A stretch of DNA of 12,486 nt, from NCBI GenBank assembly GCA_036518215.1, contig DATDNP010000007.1, positions 1 to 12,486 of the forward strand, read 5' to 3'. The notes under the pieces were generated by a model. That model searched no databases. It worked only from the letters and a program-made list of their open reading frames with translations, and had not been told where the DNA came from. A program made the position numbers and the translations under genes. This document shows, piece by piece, positions 6,983 through 12,486 of this stretch (within the stretch, counting starts at the first letter, position 1; each line of letters begins with the position of its first letter). This DNA comes from CF-39 sp036518215. GTDB lineage: Bacteria; Chloroflexota; Limnocylindria; P2-11E.

Positions 6983-7894
6983 TCACGGCGCCACCCGGAG
7001 CGCGAGGTCGCGCGCGCGGCGCGCCTCGTCGGTCGACGGCTCGCGGATCCCGAACCAGGACCGCTCGTAGATCGAGACGAGGTCGCGCAGCGCGTCGGCG
7101 TGCGGGATCGCGACCGTCGCGGCGAGGAGCTCGCGGTCGGTGAACGACGGGTCGTACCGGATGAGCTCGCGCGACGCGAGGGTCGTGATGACGTAGAGGT
7201 AGAGCGCATGGATCGCCTCGCGCGGCCGGCCGGCGACAGCGGCGGCGTCCGCGGCGCGAAGATGCGTGAGCGGGTCGGCGCGCGTCTCGGCGCCGCGGTC
7301 CGCCACGAGGACCTCGCGACGGACGCGTTCGCGCAGACCGCGACCGAGCGTCGCGATGATGAAGAGGATCACCGCGACGCCGACGATCCCGATCGCCGTC
7401 CAGAGCCAGCCGACCTCGAGTCGGGGGCCCCTGAGGCCCGCGAGGAAGCGCGCGATGAGGATCGCGATGACGTCGAGCAGCGTTCCCCCGCTCTGACCCG
7501 CGGTGCCGCGCACGGCGTCGCGCAGACGCGCATCGGACGTCGCGGGATCGACGGAAGGCGCGCCCACTCCGCGCATGACCGCGAGACGCGCGTCGAGCCG
7601 GGCGACGGCGGCGTCGATGCCCGCGTCGCTCGTGTCGAGGCGCTCCGCGAGGCGCGCGTCGTCGATCACGAGCGTTCCGCCGGACGGGAGCGAGACCGCG
7701 TCGGTGCGCGCGAGCAGGGCGCGGACGTTGGCGATCGCGGCGACGCGGAGTTGAGAATTCTGCGTGCGCGCCGTGGCGAGCCCCGTGCGCGCGGCTTCGA
7801 GGCGATCGCGGTAGACCGAGACGGACACCGTGTCGGCGAGCGCGGCGTGCGGCAGCAGCAGCGAAAGCGCGACCGCGAGCGCGACGGCGCGCAT
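6983..7894 (-). CDS. DUF4129 protein with signal peptide
   Basis: A 303-residue protein. Residues 1-20 form a signal peptide ending PHAALA, followed by a helical extracytoplasmic region (21-160), one membrane helix (about 163-183) and a cytoplasmic DUF4129 domain. The domain is recognised by AGRPREAIHALYLYVITTLA (221-240), the YDPSFTDRELL stretch (247-257) and YERSWFG (276-282). DUF4129 domains are small helical modules found with MoxR/DUF58 systems and fused to transglutaminase-like proteins; no catalytic role is known. The ATG at 7894 shares a base with the stop of the upstream gene (TGATG) and gives a good signal peptide, so I prefer it to the longer frame opening at 8005. A 31-base gap separates it from the DUF4350 gene. 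Confidence 0.87.
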   Translation of the reverse strand: MRAVALAVALSLLLPHAALADTVSVSVYRDRLEAARTGLATARTQNSQLRVAAIANVRALLARTDAVSLPSGGTLVIDDARLAERLDTSDAGIDAAVARLDARLAVMRGVGAPSVDPATSDARLRDAVRGTAGQSGGTLLDVIAILIARFLAGLRGPRLEVGWLWTAIGIVGVAVILFIIATLGRGLRERVRREVLVADRGAETRADPLTHLRAADAAAVAGRPREAIHALYLYVITTLASRELIRYDPSFTDRELLAATVAIPHADALRDLVSIYERSWFGIREPSTDEARRARDLALRVAP

Positions 7895-8802
7895 CAGGGT
7901 TCGCGCGGAAGTGCCTCCGCCGCGAGCTGCAGATCGAACGCCTCGTGCCGCACGCGCAGGTCGTAGTACAGGATCGTGAAGGCCCCCCACTCGACCGGCG
8001 CCCACGCGATCGTCGCGATGGCGTTCACGATCGTCTGGAGCGAGCCGCGCAGCACCGGATCGGTGACGAACGTGCCGACGAGCACCGCCGACAGGAGCGA
8101 GCTGACGACGACGTTCAGGATGAAGAGCAGGAGCTGCACGCCGATGATCCGCCAGCGGTTCCCGCCCGCGAGCCAGAACGACCGCCGCAGCGCGCCGATG
8201 GGTCCGACCCCTTCGACGGTCGCGACCACCGGCATGACCAGGCTCGACGCGGCGATGTAGAAGGTCGCGACCGTCCCAGCGATCGCCATGACGAGCACGA
8301 CGAGCACGGAGTTCGAGACGGCCATGACGATGAAGACGACGACCCAGAGCACGCAGAAGAGGACGAAGAGGACGAACGCCGCCGCGATGAGCCGGGGCGC
8401 GGCGCGCAGGCCGTTCACGAACGACGTGCCGAGGTCGACGCGCCGGCCGAGGTACCGCGCCGACACCGCGTCGACGAGCGACGCGATCTGCACAGAGAGG
8501 AGGAGGATCGCGGCGAGCCCGCCGACGATCGTGAGCGTCACGACGGTCGAGAAGAAGTCGGCAGCGACCGCGGGCGACAGCGGCCGCTCGGCGAGGACGT
8601 CGCTCGACACCTGATTCAGCGTCTCGATGTGCGTGGCACCGATGGCGATGAAGACGAGCGTGAGGACGAGGTACGGCGGTGCGGCGAGCGCGAAGAACAC
8701 GAGCGGCCGCGACCGGTAGAGGGCGAAGACGCGATCGATGATGTCGCCGATGCCGAGCTGCCTCAGCTGCGGGGCTTCGTTCGGCGGCTGCGTGACGTCC
8801 AC
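7894..8802 (-). CDS. Multi-pass membrane protein, GPDPase-membrane-domain type
   Basis: A 302-residue protein with about six hydrophobic segments (roughly 35-55, 86-112, 137-161, 165-195, 220-246 and 258-275). The N-terminal GIGDIIDRVFALYRSR (17-32), the loop LRRSFWLAGGNRWRIIG (205-221) and the end ILYYDLRVRHEAFDLQ (277-292) are typical of the family named after the membrane domain of glycerophosphodiester phosphodiesterase. No catalytic phosphodiesterase domain is present, so enzyme activity should not be assumed. The start is a GTG without an obvious ribosome binding site, 10 bases after the MMPL stop. The gene is coupled to DUF4129 by TGATG. Such proteins often sit beside DUF4129 genes; the function is unknown. 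Confidence 0.8.
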   Translation of the reverse strand: MDVTQPPNEAPQLRQLGIGDIIDRVFALYRSRPLVFFALAAPPYLVLTLVFIAIGATHIETLNQVSSDVLAERPLSPAVAADFFSTVVTLTIVGGLAAILLLSVQIASLVDAVSARYLGRRVDLGTSFVNGLRAAPRLIAAAFVLFVLFCVLWVVVFIVMAVSNSVLVVLVMAIAGTVATFYIAASSLVMPVVATVEGVGPIGALRRSFWLAGGNRWRIIGVQLLLFILNVVVSSLLSAVLVGTFVTDPVLRGSLQTIVNAIATIAWAPVEWGAFTILYYDLRVRHEAFDLQLAAEALPREP

Positions 8803-8812
8803 GCGGGGAATG

Positions 8813-11107
8813 CTAGGCCGTCGGCTCCGGCGGGAGGACCGTACCCGCGGCGGCGGACTCCGACAGCGAGAGGCGGCGGTAGAGCGCGCGCAGGGGGCCC
8901 GGCGCCCACCAGTTCACGCGGCCGAGAAGCCGCATCGTCGCGGGGACGACCAGCGTCCGTACCAACGTCGCATCGATCGCGACCGCGAGCGCCATCCCGA
9001 GTCCGATCGCCTTGATGATGAGGATCTCGGCGAGCCCGAACGCCGCGAAGACCGTGACCATGATCGCCGCGGCGCCGGTGATGAGCCGGCCGCTCCGCTG
9101 CAGGCCCTCGGCGACGGCGGCGGTGTTGTCGCCGAGACGCGAGTACTCCTCCTGGACGCGCGAGAGCAGGAGCACCTCGTAGTCCATCGAGAGCCCGAAG
9201 ATCGTGCAGAACATGATCACCGGGAGCGTCGGATCGATGGACCCCGATGCCGCGAAGCCGAGCTGATCCGACAGATGACCTTCCTGGAAGACCCAGACGA
9301 GCGCGCCGAACGACGCGCTGATCGAGAGCAGGTTCATGATGACGGCCTTGATCGGTAGCACGACGGACCCGAGCAACAGGAAGAGCACGAGCATCGTCGC
9401 GAGCATGATGTAGCCGATCGCGACGGGCGTGCGGTCGACGATGAACGTCACCGTATCGAGGTCGATCGCGCTGAAGCCCGTCACGAGGAGCTGCGCGTTC
9501 GGCGGCGGCGCGAGCGCGCGGATGTCCTTCACCGTCTGACGCGCCTCATCGGTCCCGAACTTCTCGTTCGTCACGACGTCGAAGAGCACGATGTCCTGAC
9601 CCACCGACTGCTTGAGGAGCGCCTGCAGCCGCTGCTGTCCGACGGCCTGCACGACGGCCTGGAGCTGCGGCGGGAGCTGCGACGGCGGCAGCGTGTAGAG
9701 CGCGGTGTACGCGGTCGCGTCGAGCCGCGGGTCGAGCGAGAACGGCGACTGCACCTTCTCGACCTTCGGGACGGCGGCGAGCGTCTTCTGGAAGGCGACG
9801 AGCTGCGGGATGCGCTCCGAGTTGAGCGGCGCGCCGTCGTACTGGACGACGACGGAGATGTGGTTCTGGCCCGCGCCGGGGAAGTCGTTCGTGAGCTTCT
9901 CGTACGCGGCGCGCGATTCCTCGTGCTTCGGGAGCATGTTCACGTCGCCGAGCGCGAGACGGAGGTTCAGGAACGGGGCGCCCATGAAGAGGATGATCGC
10001 GACGCACGGGATGAGGACGAGGAACGGGCGCCTCATCACACCCATCGCGATGGCGTGCCACGCGCCACGGCCGGTCGGATCGCCGGCGAGGATCGGGATC
10101 TTGAGCGCGTCGATGCGCCGGCCGATGACGGCGAGGAGCGCGGGCAGGAAGGTGAGCCCGTAGAACACCGCGCTGCCGACCACGATCGCGCCCGCGATGC
10201 CCATCGACGACAGGTACGTGCCTTCGTAGAAGAGCATCCCCGAGAGACCGATCGCGACGGTGAGGCCGGAGAACGTGATCGCGCGGCCCGACGTCGCGAT
10301 GGCGATCGCGGTCGCGTCGTCGACGCTCCGGCCGCGATGCAGCTCCTCACGGAAGCGATTCGCGACGAAGAGCGAGTAATCGATGGCGACGCCGAGGCCG
10401 ATGAGCGTGACGACGTTCTCGGCGTACACCGACACCGTCTGCACCCGCGACAGCAGGAACATGCCCGCGACACCGCTGAGGACGGAGAGGACGCCCACCC
10501 CGAGCGGGATGAATGCCGCGATGACGGTGCCGAAGACGATCAGGAGGAGAACGGCGGCCAGCGGCAGCGAGAAGGTCTCGGCGCGGCGCAGGTCCTGCGC
10601 GAGGATCACGTTGAAGCCGTTGTTGATGGCCGGGACGCCGGTGACCTCGATGCCGAGCGTGTCGGAGTGCAGCTTCGCGCGCAGCTCGGGGTAGTAGTCG
10701 CGCGCGACGGCGAGGTCGTCCTTCAGCAGCACGCTGACGGCGACGTCGTGCCCGCTCCGCGAGGTGAGCGTCGTCGGGTCGACGATGCCGTCGTACGGCG
10801 TGATGACCTGCACGACGCGCGAGTCGTTCCGGAGCGGCGCGATGGCGTCGTTCACCGCCTGCTTGAACTGCGGGTCGCTCGCCGACAGCGTGTCGCTCGA
10901 GAAGATGGCGGTGAAGCTCGTCGTGCTGGGGAGCTGCTCGTCCAGGATCTTCTGCGCCCGGCCCGATTCCGCCGTCTCGATGAAGCCGCCGCTCTCGAGC
11001 TTCCCGCCCTCGTACGCGACGAAGCCGGAGCCGGCGAGGAGGAGGACCGAGATGAGCAGCACGGGCCAGCGGAAGCGGTACACGAGGTGACCCCAGGCCG
11101 TGAACAA
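8813..11107 (-). CDS. MMPL-family RND transporter
   Basis: A 764-residue RND-superfamily exporter of the MMPL type, as in mycobacterial MmpL and Bacillus YdfJ-like proteins. It has the usual internal duplication: helix 1 (16-33), an extracytoplasmic domain (about 34-178), five helices (180-330), helix 7 (361-378), a second external domain (about 379-555) and five more helices (560-728). The Asp-Tyr proton-relay pairs are present in both halves: AIDYSLF (241-247) and SMDYEVL (640-646). Such proteins export lipids, siderophores or hydrophobic compounds using the proton gradient; the substrate is unknown. The start is TTG, supported by a strong Shine-Dalgarno sequence. It is the first gene of the minus-strand run and lies 10 bp upstream of the next. 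The 110 bp between it and the tRNA must hold its promoter, but I see no convincing one. Confidence 0.94.
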   Translation of the reverse strand: MFTAWGHLVYRFRWPVLLISVLLLAGSGFVAYEGGKLESGGFIETAESGRAQKILDEQLPSTTSFTAIFSSDTLSASDPQFKQAVNDAIAPLRNDSRVVQVITPYDGIVDPTTLTSRSGHDVAVSVLLKDDLAVARDYYPELRAKLHSDTLGIEVTGVPAINNGFNVILAQDLRRAETFSLPLAAVLLLIVFGTVIAAFIPLGVGVLSVLSGVAGMFLLSRVQTVSVYAENVVTLIGLGVAIDYSLFVANRFREELHRGRSVDDATAIAIATSGRAITFSGLTVAIGLSGMLFYEGTYLSSMGIAGAIVVGSAVFYGLTFLPALLAVIGRRIDALKIPILAGDPTGRGAWHAIAMGVMRRPFLVLIPCVAIILFMGAPFLNLRLALGDVNMLPKHEESRAAYEKLTNDFPGAGQNHISVVVQYDGAPLNSERIPQLVAFQKTLAAVPKVEKVQSPFSLDPRLDATAYTALYTLPPSQLPPQLQAVVQAVGQQRLQALLKQSVGQDIVLFDVVTNEKFGTDEARQTVKDIRALAPPPNAQLLVTGFSAIDLDTVTFIVDRTPVAIGYIMLATMLVLFLLLGSVVLPIKAVIMNLLSISASFGALVWVFQEGHLSDQLGFAASGSIDPTLPVIMFCTIFGLSMDYEVLLLSRVQEEYSRLGDNTAAVAEGLQRSGRLITGAAAIMVTVFAAFGLAEILIIKAIGLGMALAVAIDATLVRTLVVPATMRLLGRVNWWAPGPLRALYRRLSLSESAAAGTVLPPEPTA

Positions 11108-11111
11108 GCGG

Positions 11112-11118
11112 ACCTCCC
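11112..11118 (-). promoter_or_regulatory. Strong ribosome binding site deciding the TTG start of the MMPL gene
   Basis: Minus-strand GGGAGGT lies so that GGAGG is five bases before the TTG at 11107. This spacing is close to ideal and supports a TTG start, since no ATG or GTG is similarly placed. It is the clearest Shine-Dalgarno sequence in the window. Confidence 0.75.
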
Positions 11119-11217
11119 GTCCTTCAAGCGCGGGCGCGGCGATGTCTAGGTTAGCGGCGCGTTCAGGGGCTCGCGGCGGGGTGTGGGACTACGCGCGAGT
11201 GAGAGAATCTACGTACA

Positions 11218-11295
11218 CGGGGTGTAGCTCAGTTTGGTTAGAGCGCCCGGTTTGGGACCGGGAGGTTTTCGGCGGTTCGAATCCGCCCACCCCGA
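11218..11295 (+). tRNA. tRNA-Pro (anticodon UGG)
   Basis: A complete cloverleaf. The acceptor stem CGGGGTG (11218-11224) pairs with CACCCCG (11288-11294), and the D stem is GCTC/GAGC. The anticodon stem CCCGG/CCGGG encloses the loop TTTGGGA with anticodon TGG (11253-11255). The T stem GGCGG/CCGCC carries the loop TTCGAAT. The first pair C1-G72 and discriminator A (11295) are the identity marks of bacterial tRNA-Pro. The CCA end is not encoded. The variable region AGGTTTTC (11263-11270) has 8 bases, against the usual 4-5 for this class, so the gene is 78 bases long before CCA. A weak GAGAAT box (11203-11208) might be its -10, with no matching -35. Confidence 0.97.
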
Positions 11296-11298
11296 CTG

Positions 11299-11769
11299 CT
11301 AGTGCTTCTTTGAAGCGCCAGTGGCTCTGTCCACAGTCCGCATCACGTGGCAGTTTGCGCAGACCAATTGGCACTTCTGGAGTTCCTCGAGGATCGTGGC
11401 CCGCGAACGATGCGCGAGCATCGTGCTGATCTCGCCCACCTTCTGGAATCCAGGCAGGTGGTCCCAATGCATCACGAAGACCGGGAAAAGGCCACCACAG
11501 TCCGTGCAGGGGACATCGGCTTTGATTGCGTTCATCCACTCGCGTGCGGCATCAAGCGCGCCGCGCTGACGTGCGAGGCGGGCAGCTCGCCCCCGCTCCG
11601 CGTAGTACTGACGGTCATATGTATTGCGACAATCTCGGCAGTACGTGTACTCACCCGTCCGCGAGTTGTGAAATTCGCTGACTGGCTTGAGGACGTGGCA
11701 GATCGCGCAGCTGTATCGCGCCTCCCCGGAGACGCCGACGGCAAGACGACCCTGGACGCTTTCCCCCAT
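11299..11769 (-). CDS. HNH endonuclease-like protein with N-terminal zinc ribbon (copy 2)
   Basis: A 156-residue protein. The N-terminal ribbon has CxxC pairs C21/C24 and C44/C47, with KPVSEF and YCRDCRNTYDRQYY between and after them, like the N-termini of phage HNH and endonuclease VII-type proteins. The C-terminal HNH fold has CTDCG (88-92), MHWDHLPGF (100-108) and LVCANCHVMRT (135-145). The WDH histidine should be the general base; CxxC pairs bind structural zinc. The residue where classical HNH motifs have Asn is Lys (KCQLVC). It is paralogous to the gene upstream, whose stop is 3 bases before this ATG, so they form one transcript. Base composition is clearly lower in GC than the rest of the window. 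The stop codon lies 3 bp from the tRNA-Pro 3' end. Nuclease activity is inferred; target unknown. Confidence 0.85.
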   Translation of the reverse strand: MGESVQGRLAVGVSGEARYSCAICHVLKPVSEFHNSRTGEYTYCRDCRNTYDRQYYAERGRAARLARQRGALDAAREWMNAIKADVPCTDCGGLFPVFVMHWDHLPGFQKVGEISTMLAHRSRATILEELQKCQLVCANCHVMRTVDRATGASKKH

Positions 11770-11772
11770 CGG

Positions 11773-12249
11773 CTACGCGGCCTCGTCGAACGCACAAGCG
11801 TCGTACATGAGCGCGCTTTCTCTTAGCCACTTCTGACCCCACTCGCTGCGGGTGAACGTGCGGATCGCGTGGCAGTTCGCACAGACAAGATCGCACTTCG
11901 CGATCTCGGCCACGACTTCTTCGCGAGTGCGACCCCAGAACGCCTGGCTCACATCACCGACCTTTTCGAATCCAGGCTTGTGATCCCACTGCATGACCTG
12001 CGGTGGATAGACCGTGCCGCAGTCGGCGCACGCGCGCCCTTCCTTCAGCCCGCGCAGCCACGCGCTCCGTCCTGGCTCCGATCGGTTGGGGCGATACGGA
12101 ATCGTCCTCCCGTGGATGCGTTCATATCGTTCGCGGTCGTAGATGCGTCGACAGGGTCGACACATCGATTGGACGCCGTCACGGCGCCCCCGATGCTTGG
12201 AGAATTCGTTCAGCGGCTTCACCTCGCCGCATTTCGGACAACGCTTCAC
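11773..12249 (-). CDS. HNH endonuclease-like protein with N-terminal zinc ribbon (copy 1)
   Basis: A 158-residue paralogue of the following gene with the same layout: zinc ribbon C4/C7 and C30/C33 with VKPLNEF and YDRERY, then CADCG (74-78), MQWDHKPGFEKVGDVS (86-101) and KCDLVCANCHAIRT (118-131). The C-terminal tail of about 25 residues differs from the paralogue. Shared identity is concentrated in the HNH core, which suggests an old duplication or two related acquisitions. The start is a GTG with no Shine-Dalgarno sequence; a promoter ends six bases upstream, so the mRNA probably begins at the GTG itself. Proteins with this architecture are common in phages and in actinobacterial and related genomes as free-standing HNH genes. 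DNA cleavage is inferred from the motifs only. Confidence 0.86.
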   Translation of the reverse strand: MKRCPKCGEVKPLNEFSKHRGRRDGVQSMCRPCRRIYDRERYERIHGRTIPYRPNRSEPGRSAWLRGLKEGRACADCGTVYPPQVMQWDHKPGFEKVGDVSQAFWGRTREEVVAEIAKCDLVCANCHAIRTFTRSEWGQKWLRESALMYDACAFDEAA

Positions 12250-12255
12250 GACGAG

Positions 12256-12284
12256 ATAGTACGAATGTTCGATACCGAAAACAA
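12256..12284 (-). promoter_or_regulatory. Promoter of the HNH gene pair, leaderless
   Basis: On the minus strand TTGTTT (12279-12284) is followed by a 17-base spacer and TACTAT (12256-12261; four of six match TATAAT). Six bases then separate the box from the GTG at 12249, so the expected transcription start coincides with the start codon. The local AT-rich composition stands out from the flanks. Confidence 0.6.
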
Positions 12285-12317
12285 GAGCGGAGCTAGCCGT
12301 TTACCCACAAATTGCGT

Positions 12318-12344
12318 GGTCGCGACCGGATGCATCGCGCGACC
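12318..12344 (-). terminator. Hairpin at the end of the EamA gene (possible terminator)
   Basis: A perfect 7-bp inverted repeat, GGTCGCG (12318-12324) and CGCGACC (12338-12344), with a 13-base loop. It begins at the stop codon of the EamA gene and is followed on the minus strand by ACGCAATTTG, a short and poor T-run. The left arm can instead form the palindrome GGTCGCGACC. Placement between a stop codon and the HNH promoter favours termination; the weak T-run argues against. Confidence 0.35.
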
Positions 12345-12486
12345 TAACCGAGCGCCAACGCGACGATCCCCACCACCATCGCCACCGCGCCGATGCTGCG
12401 CCTTCGCCCCTCGCCTTCGGCCAGCACGCGCGTCCCGAGGATCGTGCCGAAGAGGATCCCGGTCTCGCGTGCGGGCGCGACGTACG
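12344..12486 (-). CDS. EamA/DMT-family transporter, C-terminal end (cut by window edge)
   Basis: The last 46 residues of a protein that continues beyond the window. The sequence runs YVAPARETGILFGTILG, then a short loop LAEGEGRRRS, then a final helix IGAVAMVVGIVALALG and a TAG stop. The ARExxILFGxxLG segment followed by a basic loop and a last glycine-rich helix is the typical end of drug/metabolite transporters of the EamA type. These are ten-helix inner-membrane carriers for metabolites or drugs; the substrate is unknown. Only the last two helices are visible, so the family call rests on a short stretch. Confidence 0.72.
   Translation of the reverse strand, partial: YVAPARETGILFGTILGTRVLAEGEGRRRSIGAVAMVVGIVALALG

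Noticed and set aside
9860..11149. 429-residue plus-strand open frame opposite the MMPL gene
   Set aside because: Composition is Arg/Asp/Glu-rich without any fold or motif, and the opposite strand encodes a complete RND transporter.
11100..11429. Plus-strand open frame across the tRNA
   Set aside because: It contains the usual pseudo-peptide of a translated tRNA gene; the structure is a tRNA.
12285..12486. A direct repeat of the tRNA-Pro 3' end that would mark the far side of an integrated element
   Set aside because: I looked for the T-arm and acceptor sequence here and found no match of useful length.
1..12486. CRISPR array, transposase or inverted-repeat-bounded insertion sequence
   Set aside because: No regularly spaced repeats, transposase motifs or matching terminal repeats were seen on either strand.

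Overview
The window is high-GC bacterial DNA; lines counted by hand give about 72-80% GC in the coding core. It carries 12 protein genes, of which two are cut by the window edges, and one tRNA. Nothing in it names a species. A MoxR/DUF58/DUF4129/DUF4350/SpoIIM/RDD gene set, GC near 70%, dense gene packing and start codons lying directly at -10-like boxes fit an Actinomycetota- or Chloroflexota-type genome; this is an inference. No 300-base stretch lacks a gene.

Left edge (1-577): the 5' end of cytochrome c oxidase subunit I (minus strand) with a good promoter right at its start codon, then a weak hairpin and a small membrane protein with a C-terminal zinc ribbon, coupled by ATGA to an RDD-family membrane protein (574-1332). 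RDD is divergent from a SpoIIM/DUF95 membrane protein (1356-2309); the two start codons are separated by only 23 bp, which hold overlapping -10-like boxes. SpoIIM is coupled by TGATG to an MFS exporter (2309-3562).

Centre (3573-11107): a tight minus-strand run, probably one operon, in transcription order: MMPL/RND-type transporter, multi-pass membrane protein of the glycerophosphodiesterase-membrane-domain type, DUF4129 protein, DUF4350 protein, MoxR AAA+ ATPase, DUF58 protein. Stops and starts overlap or nearly touch at most junctions. MoxR ATPases act as chaperones with vWA-like DUF58 partners; DUF4129, DUF4350, SpoIIM and RDD proteins are recurrent neighbours. The region therefore looks like one cell-envelope module whose client is unknown, with an MMPL pump and an MFS pump tied in.

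Right edge (11218-12486): a tRNA-Pro(UGG) on the plus strand with three extra bases in its variable region. Only 3 bp past its 3' end lies a lower-GC block (about 57%) of two tandem paralogous HNH/zinc-ribbon proteins on the minus strand, with their own promoter giving an apparently leaderless message. Last comes a terminator-like hairpin and the C-terminal end of an EamA/DMT transporter. The HNH pair looks like an acquired cassette beside a tRNA, but no flanking direct repeat was found.

The best leads are the HNH pair beside the tRNA, the bidirectional start region at 1333-1355, the recurring -10-at-the-start-codon pattern, and the pump-bearing MoxR cluster. No clearly unprecedented system could be proven from sequence alone.
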